Shown here: positions 1 to 10,674 of the stretch, in pieces
Numbering within the stretch: position 1 is the stretch's first letter
How the letters are laid out: the number at the start of each line of letters is the position of its first letter
Translations under genes and position numbers: made by a program
The notes under the pieces: model-generated
Seen by the model: only the letters and a program-made list of their open reading frames with translations
The model's database searches: none
Told to the model about the DNA's origin: nothing
Source of the DNA: Cordilura impudica
Taxonomy: Eukaryota > Arthropoda > Insecta > Diptera > Scathophagidae
NCBI GenBank assembly: GCA_963682025.1
Contig: OY821519.1
Span: 187,797,253 to 187,861,252, forward strand
Direction: 5' to 3'
Length of the DNA stretch: 64,000 bases

Positions 1-523
1 GAAAACTTGATATAAATCGAGAGAAGTTAGTACTGACACCGAATGCTATAAGCCTTGATATCAAAGCACTGTGCCACACGCGATCGAATGCTTTGGAAAT
101 ATTTAGAGCAACCAAAATGGTAAATGGGTCGACTCCATCGCTCAGAAAGTAGAGCTGACAGGTCTCCCGTAGAACGATTTCTACGTAAGCCATATTGTCG
201 ATCGTTAAGAAGTGAGTTGGCCTCTAGGTAGTTGACAAGATGGAAAGTGATCATGTTCTCCATCACTTTTGAGAGCGCAGAGCAGATTGCAATTGTACGG
301 CAATTTTTTGGGTTATTAGCCACAGCCTTTTTAGGGATTGGTTGGACATTAGCAACCTTCCAGCAAGAGAGAAAAACTCCCGCACGGTACGAAAGGCTGA
401 AAAGGTTGGCCAGTGGACTGGCTAGCGTCGAACAGCACAGTTTCAGCACCAGTGCTGGTATACCATCCGGTCCCGGAAGTTTATTTTCGTATAGATCTGA
501 CTGATCATTTAAAATCAAAATCA
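1..523 (-). pseudogene. LINE reverse transcriptase fragment (jockey/CR1-like)
   Basis: Read on the minus strand, this is part of a non-LTR retrotransposon reverse transcriptase. Visible motifs in order are LPGPDGIPA, PIPKK, CRTIAI.SALSKVME, DRQYGLRRNRSTGDL and, after a frameshift near position 115, ALNISKAFDRVWH, which carries the first catalytic aspartate (RT motif A). The fragment runs off the left edge of the window, and on its 5' side it is cut by a SINE at about 524. No intact frame spans it, so it is a dead copy. The clade (jockey, CR1 or similar) is inferred from the general motif pattern only. It could belong to the same family as the LINE fragment at 54640-55260, but the two pieces cover different domains and cannot be compared directly. 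Confidence 0.8.
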
Positions 524-525
524 CG

Positions 526-697
526 GAGCCCCGGTAGGTGAGTAGGTAACGTGCTCGCCTTTTATGTGGGGGTCGTGGGTTCGATTCCCACCAGAGGCTT
601 TGGTCTGTCGCTGCAAAACTAACAAAATCCGGCTTATCAATGGACCCAATCTGCAGACAAGCCACTCGGCTTCGCGGAACTAAGCTTAAAAAAACTA
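526..697 (+). repeat. tRNA-Asp-like SINE (SINE1), copy 1
   Basis: The first ~75 bases resemble a tRNA. An A-box-like stretch (GTAGGTGAGTAGGT) lies near 540, an anticodon-arm remnant follows, and a full B box (GGTTCGATTCC) lies near 578. A ~90-base tail follows with CTGCAGACAAGCCACTCGG and ends in an A-rich run. The same head and tail occur in reverse at 55062-55232, so this is a dispersed SINE and not a single tRNA gene. It sits inside LINE sequence. Confidence 0.8.
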
Positions 698-1371
698 AAA
701 ATATGATTACCTATGGCATCAAAAATATCGCACACTTTCACTCTCCATCGGCCAACATTATATTGTGAATTTTTTCTCTTTTTTCATTTTCTGGTGTACT
801 GATCTCAATTGACTATCAAGAACGTTGGCAATTAGTAGTGTTGTGTTGGTGCGGACTATCCATATCACTTATATAGCTTTCCCCTTGTTACAGTTATGGT
901 TTTGTTCCATAAAAATTAATTCAGATTTTTCTATTTTTGCTGAAGTATATATTTTGAATAGCTACCAAATACAAATTTAATTCTCCATAAGGAAGTTCAA
1001 GAATTCGTGGGGTTATAGCCATACCATCGTATCTTCCTAAACTATATAAAGCATTTTTGGTAAACAAGTGAAATTGTTTTCAAAAAAAAGTCTTTAGTTC
1101 TAGTTTTATGGTATGATGCGAACGAACTCATGGCAACTTTGATGAAATTCCCCAAAATTTCCATTCCCGTTTTAGGCTAAATTTTGAACGCAAATTCCTC
1201 AATTGGCAGATGAAGGCTGTGTAATATTATTTTATTATTTTTTATTTTTTTTTTTTGTTTAACGTCATTTTTGTCATACAGTTTGCAATTAATACTATAA
1301 TTAATATGCAAATTTTTATATTGGTTTTTAATAGCGCGTGGTAGAGAAGAAGAAATCATATATTTCTAAAA
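698..1371. other. no recognisable feature
   Basis: AT-rich sequence with homopolymer runs (T run near 1240). No coding region, terminal repeat or RNA gene is visible on either strand. Confidence 0.6.
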
Positions 1372-1530
1372 ATTATAACTACTCTGTATTCTTAATCAGA
1401 CTGGTTTCTGGAATTGAGCCTCATCAGGGATTGTATTAAACATTATAATAATTGTTATTAATTGTTATATGCAATTTTTCCGTGAGGCTTGAACCTGAGT
1501 CTATCTCACACACACTCACATTTTTATTAA
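1372..1530 (-). repeat. SINE2 copy (tRNA-like head, GGTTTCTGG tail)
   Basis: Read on the minus strand, this has a B-box-like AGGTTCAAGCC next to a TGTGAGATAGA stretch, then a tail with GAGGCTCAATTCCAGAAACCAGTC. It matches the layout of the copies at 24855-25010 and 33595-33680. The head is degraded and its 5' end is not clear. Confidence 0.6.
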
Positions 1531-2385
1531 TATTAATAATTAGTTTAGTTCTTGACATTTTAAAATTAAATTCAAAACATTCATAGATATCGATGAATAT
1601 TCATTTTTTATTGATACCTTATAGAAAAAGTTCCTTATCAATTAAAGCAAATGGCTGCGTGCGAAGATTAAAAAATAAGTTCCGAAAGCGCTTCTAATAA
1701 GAGTGGAAAAGTTTTAAAAAAGTTTTCATAAAATATTAGCAATGAATCGAAAATGAATAGAGATTTAATGCACCAGAATGAGAAAAAACGTAGTTTAAAC
1801 TGTGACCTACTGTATAATGAAACATAGACATTTATCTCCAAGTCACGATCTAGTCGTCCTTAAAAGCTGATTGAAAGATAAAAACTGAACGTAGTAGCTG
1901 TCTCAAAATTATCCCATGATTTCGAAGTTTACTTAAATAAAACTAATTTTGAAGACACATGCATATAATCCTTATAAAATTGTTATAATAACCCATTCAT
2001 TTTCCTAATAAAATCCCCAGACTTCTGTGAAAAAGTCTAAGACTGGTTTCGTATTAGAGTGAAGTGAAGAGAAATGGTACCGCTCTTAATAAAAGCATTT
2101 TGCAAATACTCTGATGAATATTGTTGGTATAATAATATTTGGAGGGTAAATGGAGCTCGGCGGTAATCTAGGTATTGTAAAATCTTATTTAAAGTAAAGT
2201 GCCATAAAACGAAGTTTCAGGTTTACTTTTGCCATTGTCATTGAAATGAATACATTGTCTAATGTTTTAAAATATTATTTAAACTCTGAGGAGTTTTATG
2301 TGCATCAAAATTCAAACTATTTCAACAAATTGTTAAATGTCAAAAGCATTTATAATATCATATTCAAAATAATGTATACATTGGG
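1531..2385. other. no recognisable feature
   Basis: AT-rich spacer. I see no coding potential, terminal repeats or RNA genes. Confidence 0.5.
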
Positions 2386-2722
2386 AATAATATTAATAGG
2401 CTAGGCGATTACTTATGACTGATGTTTTGTTCTACCGTTTCATCCCTATTTTGCCCGAACTTTTATTATTTGAAAGTTACTTCATTTTCGCCGTTTTGCA
2501 GATTTATAAATTTTGAAATTTTTTCGTTTATTTGAGTAAATTATTAATTATACATATGCTATGTGTGCTTTATTAAATTTGTTAGGGTGCTTGTAAATGA
2601 GTTTGTTATCTTCATTCACAATAATAATAAACCATAAAAGTGTTGGTTTGTGAATTGGCTAAGTTGAAAGCTAAAGCTGCCTAGATATTGCACTCGAATT
2701 CCGAGCGCTGGAATCTGCTAGC
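2386..2722 (+). repeat. R-family dispersed repeat, copy 1
   Basis: It begins AATATTAATAGGCTAGGCGATT and continues with landmarks shared by copies at 6071-6490, 6505-6790 and (reversed) 53110-53455: GATGTTTTGTT, a TTTGAAAG/T block, a TTTATTAAATTTGTTA block, TGAGTTTGTT.TCTTCATT, and a closing palindrome GCACTCGAATTCCGAGCGCTGG. It has no ORF. The class is unknown; it may be a non-autonomous Helitron-like or other DNA element. Confidence 0.65.
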
Positions 2723-3154
2723 TAATTATTAATGATTGAGTTAGAAATTAATCAGGCTCAAGATCAAATGCTTTTACTTTAATGCAAAAAAAAAAAAAAC
2801 CTTGGCACATTTGTTTAAAAAATCTACCTATATTCTGCATGACAGGTTATACAGCTGTTTCAGATCGAGTCACCAACCATCATCATTAATCAAAAGCAGT
2901 AGATAGTTTGTTTGGTAAAAAGTTAAATTCATATACAGTGGGGAGCAAAGCATTTCTAAGCAGATAAAAAAAGCAATAATAAAGCAATTTCAAAGTTTTT
3001 TTTTGCAATTTAATTTATTATTCAATGGTTAACAAAACCGTATTAAAAACAAAATAAAAACACAACAAATTCATAGAAAAACTTATATAAAACAAAACTA
3101 TGTCTCATGTACTAAATTTTGCACATTTCAATAACAATTAAAATATATTAAATT

Positions 3155-4110
3155 CTAGTTCTTGGTCCATAGGCCTCTATTACTTAAAATACTTTTTATG
3201 CATCTTGGCATACTTTCTACCAAGTTTTGAAAAACTTGCTCTGGAATACGCTGCCACTCCAGCTCGACATATCGCCACAGCTCGCATAAGTTCGGTGGGT
3301 CAGTTTGATATTGTCCCAACCGTCTTTTCACAATTGACCATAAATACTCAATTGGATTGAGGTCGAGACTTTGCGCTGGCCACTGCATTACCTGAAAATT
3401 TTGATCAGTAAACCATTCTTTAACGATTTTGGAGGTGTGTTTTGGGTCCCCATCATGTTGAAATATTACTTCTTCCTCAGTATATGCGCTCATATCAACA
3501 AAATCGGATAGATGGGTTTCCGAAATTTTCAAATAGTCTTCTTTTCGCATAATTCCATAAATTTTTTGCATTGGTCTAACATGCCACCAAGTTAAACAAC
3601 TCCATACCATAACATTGCCACCACCATGTTTTACTGTTGGTTTTACGTGGTGCCTTTGTATGGTCTCACAAAGTACAGTCGTACTGAATTCCATTGAATT
3701 TGGATTCATCTGACCAGATTACTCTTTTCCAGTCATCAACGGTCCAATTTTTGTGTTCCCTGGCGAATTTTAATCGTGCCGCAACATTATTCTTCGACAA
3801 TGCAAGTTTAGGTTTCTTCACAGCGGAGATGTAGCCAATGTTATGGAATGCTCTTCTTGCTTTTCATCGGCTTATATTTTTATTAATTGCTACAGAAGCT
3901 TCCTTTGGCCTCAAAGACTGGTCTGTTTTCATCATTCTCATCATTACTCGTGCGTCCCCATCCGATAATAGTTTTCGGCGGCCATGAAATTGTGCTCGTG
4001 GAGTAATATTTCGTCTTTTTAGGACTCTTATGACCACCGATTGGCTTACGTTAAGTTTTTTAGCGGAGCCATTTTATGAGGAGCCATTACCTGTCACACT
4101 TAAATTAAAA
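3155..4110 (-). pseudogene. Tc1-like transposase, frameshifted
   Basis: The C-terminal 184 codons (3155-3709) are open and contain the catalytic core: VIFQHDGDPKHTS carries the second aspartate, and QWPAQSLDLNPIEYLW carries the segment where Tc1 has its final acidic residue (N-P-I-E). Upstream, a different frame gives WSDESKFN, which holds the first catalytic aspartate, so a frameshift lies near 3675. Further upstream, DNA-binding-region words such as KSVVIRVLKRRNITPRAQFHG are readable with a stop near 3870. The motifs fit the DD34E group of Tc1 transposases. The gene is a relic and cannot make a full protein. Confidence 0.85.
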
Positions 4111-4492
4111 TTTTCACGGTTCTCGATAGCTTTCTCATAATTTTAAAAAAATTTTATTTTTTATTTTGTTTTTGAAAATCAAAATTTGTCAAATACGCAG
4201 TGTATCAAAAACGATATTAAACTAAAGTTTTCATTATCAAAAACAAAACTAACAAGAATAAAATCATAAACAAAACCCACATTAATGGTAAATTTTGAAT
4301 TTTTCTAATAATGTAGTTGAAAATACGCGTGAGCCAAAATGAGTACATACGAGTTGTTTTCTTAATATTTTGTTTTGAATATAAATTTGTTTAGAATTAA
4401 AAATAAGTAATATAAAAAAAATAATTTTAAATCCCTTGATTATTCCTTTTGTTATCCGCTTAGAAGTACAAGAAATACAAACATGTACTCAC

Positions 4493-5946
4493 TAGGGTGG
4501 TCCTTAATAAAAAAGTGTTCAAACTCTCGGTCGCACTCCCTAGAAATATGCGAATGGCAAAAAAATGAGAAATACAAAGTTTTGGGACAATCAAAAAACA
4601 TTTAGAAGTGGTTCAACGCGATTGAAAATTTCTAATTTTATTTAGAAAAATATAGACAGTTTTTCTACACAAAATAATTTTTTAACAAAATTGATTTATA
4701 GTTGTTTTAATTTATATTCGCGAGCAATAATCAGATAAATGCACCAAAGATATATCACAATGGATTACTTTGATTCCAGGAGCACTGAAGGGCTAAAGAA
4801 ATAAAAATTAACCGAATTATTTTTCTTAAATTCTAAATAGCGGTTTCATCGAGTTTAATAGAAAAATTCGTTTTCGATAATTTTTATTTAAAAATATCTT
4901 GAAATCCAAAGCTGGCCTTGGCAAATAATGGGTTAGCATCCTCGGATTTATCCCAAATTTAAGGAACATATTCTACATGTTTGGTTATTATATTTTAAGC
5001 GTCGCATCTAAAAATTCAACAGCACTTAAAAAATATTTGAATTTTTTGCATAAATTGTCTTTTTTTTAGCTTGGGGTCATATGTGACTCCAATTACAAAA
5101 GGGTTAATGGCGTCATATTATTTTTTCCGAAACTCTAGGCTATTAAGATAAAATGTAACATTTAAAAGTAAAAAAGTGATGAATTTATGATACAAAGTAT
5201 TTAGAAAGAGGACATTTACAGAATATTTTACAAAAATCCCATTTTTCCCGAAATCCGCAAAAATGAAATCCTTGTCAAAAGAATTCTGGCATAGGGATTT
5301 ACTTAAAACTACACACAGTTAATCTGTAACATGTACTTAACAAAACCTTAAAGTGCCAGATTAATTTTTTTTAAATTTTGTTTAAGAAAATTTTTTAAAA
5401 CTTGAAAAAGGAGTTTTAAAAATTTTATCAAAAAAATTTCCCATTTTCGGTCTCAATGCGCAACTGGTTACTAATGTGGCGATAAAACAATGCTTCATAT
5501 TTGAGTACTCACAAGTATAGAGACCAAAAAGAAATTATGGCTTTAATCAATTTCTCAAAGTTGAAAAATATGCCATCAAATTTCATGAGCTAGTTTTTTT
5601 TGGCACAAAAGTGGTCTGGGGCATTTGCTATTTCTTGGAGAGTTTTTATTCGATTTTGAAGTTTTATAGCTTTTTGAAAAGATAATTTAATACTGATTCC
5701 GAATTATATAACAATTTGTCAAAAAATTAAACTATAGAATGAAATTTTGTAAAATCTGAAAAAAATGTCATATTTTCCCCATATAAACACACTTGAAATT
5801 TTCAATCGCACTGAGCCACCTCTAAATGTTTTTTGATTGGCCCAAAACTTTGTTTTTCTCAGTTTTTTTGCTATTCGCATATTTCTAGGGGGTGTAACCG
5901 AGAGTTTCAACACTTTTTTCCCTCCATATAAGGAAGGGCCACCCTA
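4493..5946. mobile_element. non-autonomous DNA transposon with long TIRs and 8-bp duplication
   Basis: The left end TAGGGTGGTCC and right end GGCCACCCTA are inverted repeats that stay alignable for roughly 165 bp (about 4493-4660 against 5780-5946), with shared words such as AGAAATATGCGAAT and CAATCAAAAAACATTTAGA. The direct repeat GTACTCAC flanks both ends (4485-4492 and 5947-5954). An 8-bp duplication is typical of hAT and P superfamilies; which one is undecided. There is no transposase frame, so it depends on a partner in trans. It sits just inside the right TIR of the Tc1-like element. Confidence 0.85.
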
Positions 5947-6070
5947 GTACTCACCTCTGCTCCCCACTGTACGTTTGCTGAAAACAACCAAATGAGAATC
6001 CAAGCAAAGGGCTATACTGTTTACGTCTCTTCCAATATAAGAAACGAAACTATAAAACAACTTTGAAACA

Positions 6071-6490
6071 AATCTATAATATTAATAGTTAAGGCGATTT
6101 CTTGTAACCGATGTTTTGTTAAACAATTTTCTCGCGATTTTGACCAAACGTATCGTTTTTGAAAGGTATTTCTTTTTAGCTGTCCACCATATTTACAGAT
6201 TTGCACCGTCTGGAACATTTTTTTGAGCAAAATTCATCTAAAAGTGCTACTAACACATACATAAAACACAAGCTATGTGTGTGTTTCTTAAATTTGTTAT
6301 TATGTTTGAAAAAGAAATGAGTTTGTTTTCTTCATTGCCAATAATAATTGTGTTGAATTGAAACATAATTTTGGTCATAAACCAATTTAAAGAGAGTTGA
6401 ATTGTGAACTGTCTTACAAAATAATTTATGAAAATATAAAATTATCTAGAATTTCTCTCGAATTTCGAGGGCTGGAATTTGCTAACATGT
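6071..6490 (+). repeat. R-family dispersed repeat, copy 2
   Basis: It has the same landmarks as the copy at 2386: AATATTAATAGTTAAGGCGATT start, GATGTTTTGTT, GAAAGGTATTTCTTTTTAGC, TTTCTTAAATTTGTTAT, GAGTTTGTTTTCTTCATT, and a closing TCTCGAATTTCGAGGGCTGG palindrome near 6455-6476. Confidence 0.65.
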
Positions 6491-6504
6491 ATTAATGGAT
6501 AAAT

Positions 6505-6790
6505 ATTAATAGGCAAGGCGATTTCTTGTGACCGATGTAAGTTTTATATTTTTACTCCGATCTTGACAAAAATTTATCATTTGAAAGATATTTCTTTTTA
6601 GCTGTTACCAAAATATACAAATTTTCATCGTCTGGAATATTTTTTGGAGTTATGAGCGTTTAAATTTGCTACTAACGCATACATAAAATTATACAATGCT
6701 ATGTGGGTGTTTATTAAATTTGTTAATGTGTATGTGTTAATGTGTTGAGTTTGTTTTCTTCATTTACAAAAATAATGAATAACGTAATTT
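6505..6790 (+). repeat. R-family dispersed repeat, copy 3 (3' shortened)
   Basis: It directly follows copy 2 and begins AATATTAATAGGCAAGGCGATT, followed by TTGAAAGATATTTCTTTTTAGC and TGAGTTTGTTTTCTTCATT. The closing palindrome seen in the other copies is missing. The head-to-tail placement suggests a tandem or serial insertion. Confidence 0.6.
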
Positions 6791-8297
6791 TTTTTTTCAA
6801 TGGCTACTTCATTATTCGGTTCAATGATTACACATTATAGTGGTTCTAATACGTTTAAAATAATAATAGAAAAAAACAGAATTAACTCATTATTAAAAGT
6901 TAAACTTAACAAATATTGTTGATTCATTTCACTTTAAGTATCAGTATGATTACCTGTCGATTAAGGACACGGTGATCTGTCATTTAAATAAAAATGAAAT
7001 GAATTCAAACATTGCATGCAATAAACATACATAATCATTTTTTTATGTAAAAGTGCCAGATGCTTATAAAGTAATTCAAAAAAATAAAATGATTTAAGTC
7101 CCACAAACAAATATATTGTATATTAACCAAAGAAAGAACCCTTTGCTCATCGTTTGAAGAATTAAATCATAACAATTCATTAAAAATCACTATCACCACA
7201 TATTTCCTGCGCGCCATAGTAATTATGATAAAAACAAATGTTTTTCAAATAGAAAGTATTCAGATAAAAGAACAACACTTACTTCTAGGATGACACTCAA
7301 AGAAACTAAGAAACTGTACTTACAAATGCAGTGATAATCCCAACAAGGTGTCACCCTATTTTTATTCGAAAAAAACACAAGCAATTTCAAACGATCACTT
7401 AAAAAAATTTATTTTTTTGAATCTGAATTAAAAAAAAAATATATAAATAATAATAGCAATCTTAAGATATACGAGTACAAATCGAAATTGTTACAGTTGT
7501 GCCTGAGTTAAACTGTCAAATAGGAAAATCAGCTTTTTTGTGAACATTTATCAGTAAATGTCATTTATAACTAGGAAAACAATGACAAATGAAAAAGTTG
7601 TGGATGGTTTCACTTTTGTAATTGAATCCATGCGTTAAATGCGTAACTCGCGCTTACATAACACTATTTACATGTCTGCATGTATTCTTGGGATGAAATT
7701 CCCTGTACACATACATACATACATACTCAAATGATGTTCGAGTTTATACACGTTAGTATCTCCGTGTAACAAATCTGTACCTCAAGTTAATGTAGCACAT
7801 GTTTTAGTTTTAGTTTTTTTTTTTTAATTTGAGGTGAATAAACTCCAACTCCAACTCCAACTACATGTATCATGTCACACATAGATACAAAATAAGTGTT
7901 CTTACGTTGATATACTTCCAATACTTAATGTTTTCTTTTTGGATCGGTGTACAAACAATAACATTTTTTAAGATGTTGAAAATAAATGATCTTCCGTTTG
8001 AGCTGCGCTTTATTTTTAGAACATGAACACAATATACTAGGAGTTTAATGAACTCCTGAGAAAATATTATTTTTTTACTCATCTTTTAGATCAAGTTTCA
8101 ATAATATAATTTTTTGAAAAATAATATTCAAATAGAATCGAGTTTGAGTAAACAAATGGTAGCCATGTTTGAAGTACAGGATAATATATATTCACAGTAA
8201 TAGATTGAGGATGATAATACAATTTTACAATTGATTATACAAAAACTTGTGAATACTTATAAATAAAAATAACTGTCCAGGAAATATGAGAATATAT
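6791..8297. other. no gene; short simple repeats
   Basis: AT-rich non-coding spacer. The only visible structure is a CATA tetranucleotide run near 7711-7728 and three to four copies of CTCCAA near 7845-7862. Confidence 0.55.
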
Positions 8298-8469
8298 TGT
8301 TAGATTTATTTGAAAATGAATATAATACTTGTCAACAAAATACTTCATATTATTTGAATTAAAGATACTCTTGAATATAGTATTATTTCCGTAAAATAAT
8401 TTTATTAAATTTCATTCATTTTGTTATTAAATTTGAATCAATACGTAGTACTTTCTTTGGATTCCAATA
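8298..8469 (+). repeat. copia 5' LTR
   Basis: It starts TGTTAGATTTATTTGAAAAT and ends GGATTCCAATA, and is matched along its full length by 13033-13204 with about a dozen substitutions. It lacks the usual CA end, ending in TA. LTRs of 172 bp are short for copia-like elements. Confidence 0.88.
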
Positions 8470-8470
8470 T

Positions 8471-8486
8471 GTTATGGGCCCAGACT
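8471..8486 (+). other. copia primer-binding site (initiator tRNA-Met internal type)
   Basis: GTTATGGGCCCAGACT follows the 5' LTR after one base. Drosophila copia is known to prime from an internal cut of initiator tRNA-Met with a closely similar GGGCCCAG sequence. This supports both the LTR boundary and the copia assignment. Confidence 0.75.
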
Positions 8487-8595
8487 GCGAATAAACGGAA
8501 TTTGCTTTAATTATTATATACATACCTATATAAAATGGAACAAAAGTGCTTATTTCTTTATAGAATTCCAGTAATTATTTTACATAGAAATTTAA

Positions 8596-9764
8596 AATGC
8601 AAATGCATTTAATACAAATGGATTTATGGGGTGTTGTGGAAAATGGTCAACCAAATCCAATTACACCCGAATTTGTGAGAATGGATCAAAAAGCAAGAGT
8701 TTATCTTATCAGCTAAATATATGTGGCTAAAGATTGAAACGACATATGAACGTAAAACAATGACATCCAAGTTGCATCTATTACGTAAACTGTATGACAA
8801 AAGAATGATAGAAGGTGAAAGTATGCAAGAACATATAAATAATTTGAATATTTTGAGAGCACAATTACTGGATAGAGGTGAGGACATAAAGGATAATTCC
8901 ATGGTGGCTATTGTGTTAAATAGTTTACTCAAGTCCTTTGGGGCACTGGTAACATTAATTGAAGGTCAGCCTGAAGAATCAATCAAATTGGAATATGTTA
9001 AAGAAAAACTTTTAGATGAAGATGAACGTAGAGGTGAGTCAATAAAAGAATTTAACGTTGCTGAAAACGAAGCATTGAAAGGACAACAACGAAAATTAAA
9101 GAACTATAAACAACAAATTAAATGTTTTCATTGTAATAAAATGGGACATATAAAGAAAAATTGTTTCAAGTGGAAGAAAGAAAATGCGGAATCCAGTCAT
9201 GTTGCTGCAAGTGAAATATGTTTGAATGTGTGCGGTTTAAATAATGGCTGGGTTATTGATTCTGGAGCTTCCATTCACATGACAAGCAACTTTCAATTCT
9301 TTAATAAATTTGAAAAAAGAAGCCAAAGTAAAGTTTATATAGCTGATGGAAGAGCCCTTGATGCAGGAAGTGTTGGCAAAGGTGTTGTTCTAGGAAAATA
9401 CAATAAAATTTTACTTCAAAATGTATTATACGTTCCCGAACTTAATGGAAGCCTTATGTCAGTCAAAGCTATGACTATGAAAGGATGCTGTATTACTTTT
9501 CAAGCAAACAAATGTGTTATAATGCAGAAAAATGTGGTGTTAGCTGATGGTGTGCCTAAAAATAATTTATTTGTGTTATGTGAATCAAATAAAAATGAAT
9601 CTTTAAAAGCTCAGTATTCATTAAAGTGTGTTCATTTATGGCATCGACGTTTAGGACATCGAAATTTAGCTGACATTAAAAAATTAGAAAAATTAGCAGA
9701 TGGTGTTATTATACAAGACTGTGAGGAAAACATTTTTGTGATGTATGTACTAAATCCAAGATGA
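8596..9764 (+). pseudogene. copia Gag and protease region
   Basis: The leading codons (from 8596) show a UBN2-like copia Gag that is interrupted near 8715. The frame 8721-9764 continues Gag (YERKTMTSKLHLLRKLY), then a CCHC knuckle (CFHCNKMGHIKKNC, near 9124) and the aspartic protease (WVIDSGASIHMTS, near 9250). It ends in the GAG-pre-integrase region (LWHRRLGHRNLADIKKLEKL). The frame is lost just before the cysteine pair of the integrase zinc region, near 9745. Gag looks short at its N-terminus, so part of it is probably deleted. It cannot give a full product. Confidence 0.85.
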
Positions 9765-10674
9765 CAAGGTTTTCCTTTTATGAAGAAACCAACAGTAAAT
9801 CTAAAGAAGTACTTGAACTTGTACATTCCGATGTGTGTGGACCATTTCAAGTCAATTCGCAGACCGGAAAAAGGTATTTTTTACCGTTCATAGATGATTT
9901 TTCTGGTTATACTAAAATATACGTAATGGCAAATAAAAGTGAAGTCATATTAAAATTCAAGGAATATTTGCCTGAAGTTGAAAACTTTACAGGTTTAAAA
10001 TTAAAAATTCTTCGTTGTGATAATGGAGGTGAATTTGTAAATTCTGAAATGAAAACATATTTAAAAAAATCGTGGAATAGTTTTACAAACTACAGTACCT
10101 TATTTTCCGGAACAGAATGGTGTTGCTGAACGTAAAAACCGCACACTGTTAGAAATGATTAGAGCTATACTAAATGAGGCAGATTTACCTAAAATATTGT
10201 GGGCTGAATGCGTAATGGCAGCTAATTTTATTCAAAATCGATTGCCTTCTAAATCTATATTGAAAACACCCTACGAAATTTGGTTCAACGAAAGGCCTGA
10301 CTTGAGCAGTATAAGAGTGTATGGTAGTAAAGTGTATGTTCAAGTTCCAAAATGTAAACGCAGAAAACTAGATAATGTATCAATTGAAGGTGTTTTGGTT
10401 GGTTATGCTGAAAATTCTAAAGGCTACAGAATTCTGATGAAAGGAAGTAAAAAGGTAGTGATCAGTAAAGATGTACGATTTATAGAAGAGTTTGATTTTC
10501 CGAATAAAGACGCTGAACAAAATGAAGAGATTATTTCAGTTAATATTTCCAAAGAAAATACTGAAGGAATTCATAAAATAGCTAACAACGAATCTGATTA
10601 TGAATCTGCTGATGAAAAAGTTGAAGTGTTCGGAGAAAATTATGAAACAATTATTTTAAGATATAGAACCTAAA
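9745..10674 (+). pseudogene. copia integrase region, frameshifted
   Basis: The catalytic core is readable. LELVHSDVCGPF carries the first aspartate, FIDDFSGYTKIYVM follows, and LRCDNGGEFVNSEM carries the second aspartate. A frameshift near 10065-10125 breaks the frame before PEQNGVAERKNR, which holds the final glutamate. The next frame (10155-10673) continues with LWAECVMAANFIQNRLPSKS and the typical copia linker (GVLVGYAENSKGYRI). It lies between the protease and reverse transcriptase, as expected for copia. Confidence 0.87.

Larger units (their letters stand above)
2936..5969 (-). mobile_element. Tc1-like DNA transposon split by a nested element
   Basis: The ends are inverted repeats: CAGTGGGGAGCAAAG at 2936 and its inverse CTCTGCTCCCCACTG ending at 5969. 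Each is flanked by the TA dinucleotide expected of Tc1/mariner elements. The span is 3.03 kb, but 1.45 kb of that is a second element at 4493-5946; without it the transposon is about 1.57 kb, the usual Tc1 size. A broken minus-strand transposase fills the left part. It is non-functional because of frameshifts and the insertion. Confidence 0.88.

Noticed and set aside
540..600. A stand-alone tRNA gene
   Set aside because: The B box and anticodon arm look tRNA-like, but the arms do not all pair and the same head with the same tail recurs at 55062-55232, so it is a SINE.
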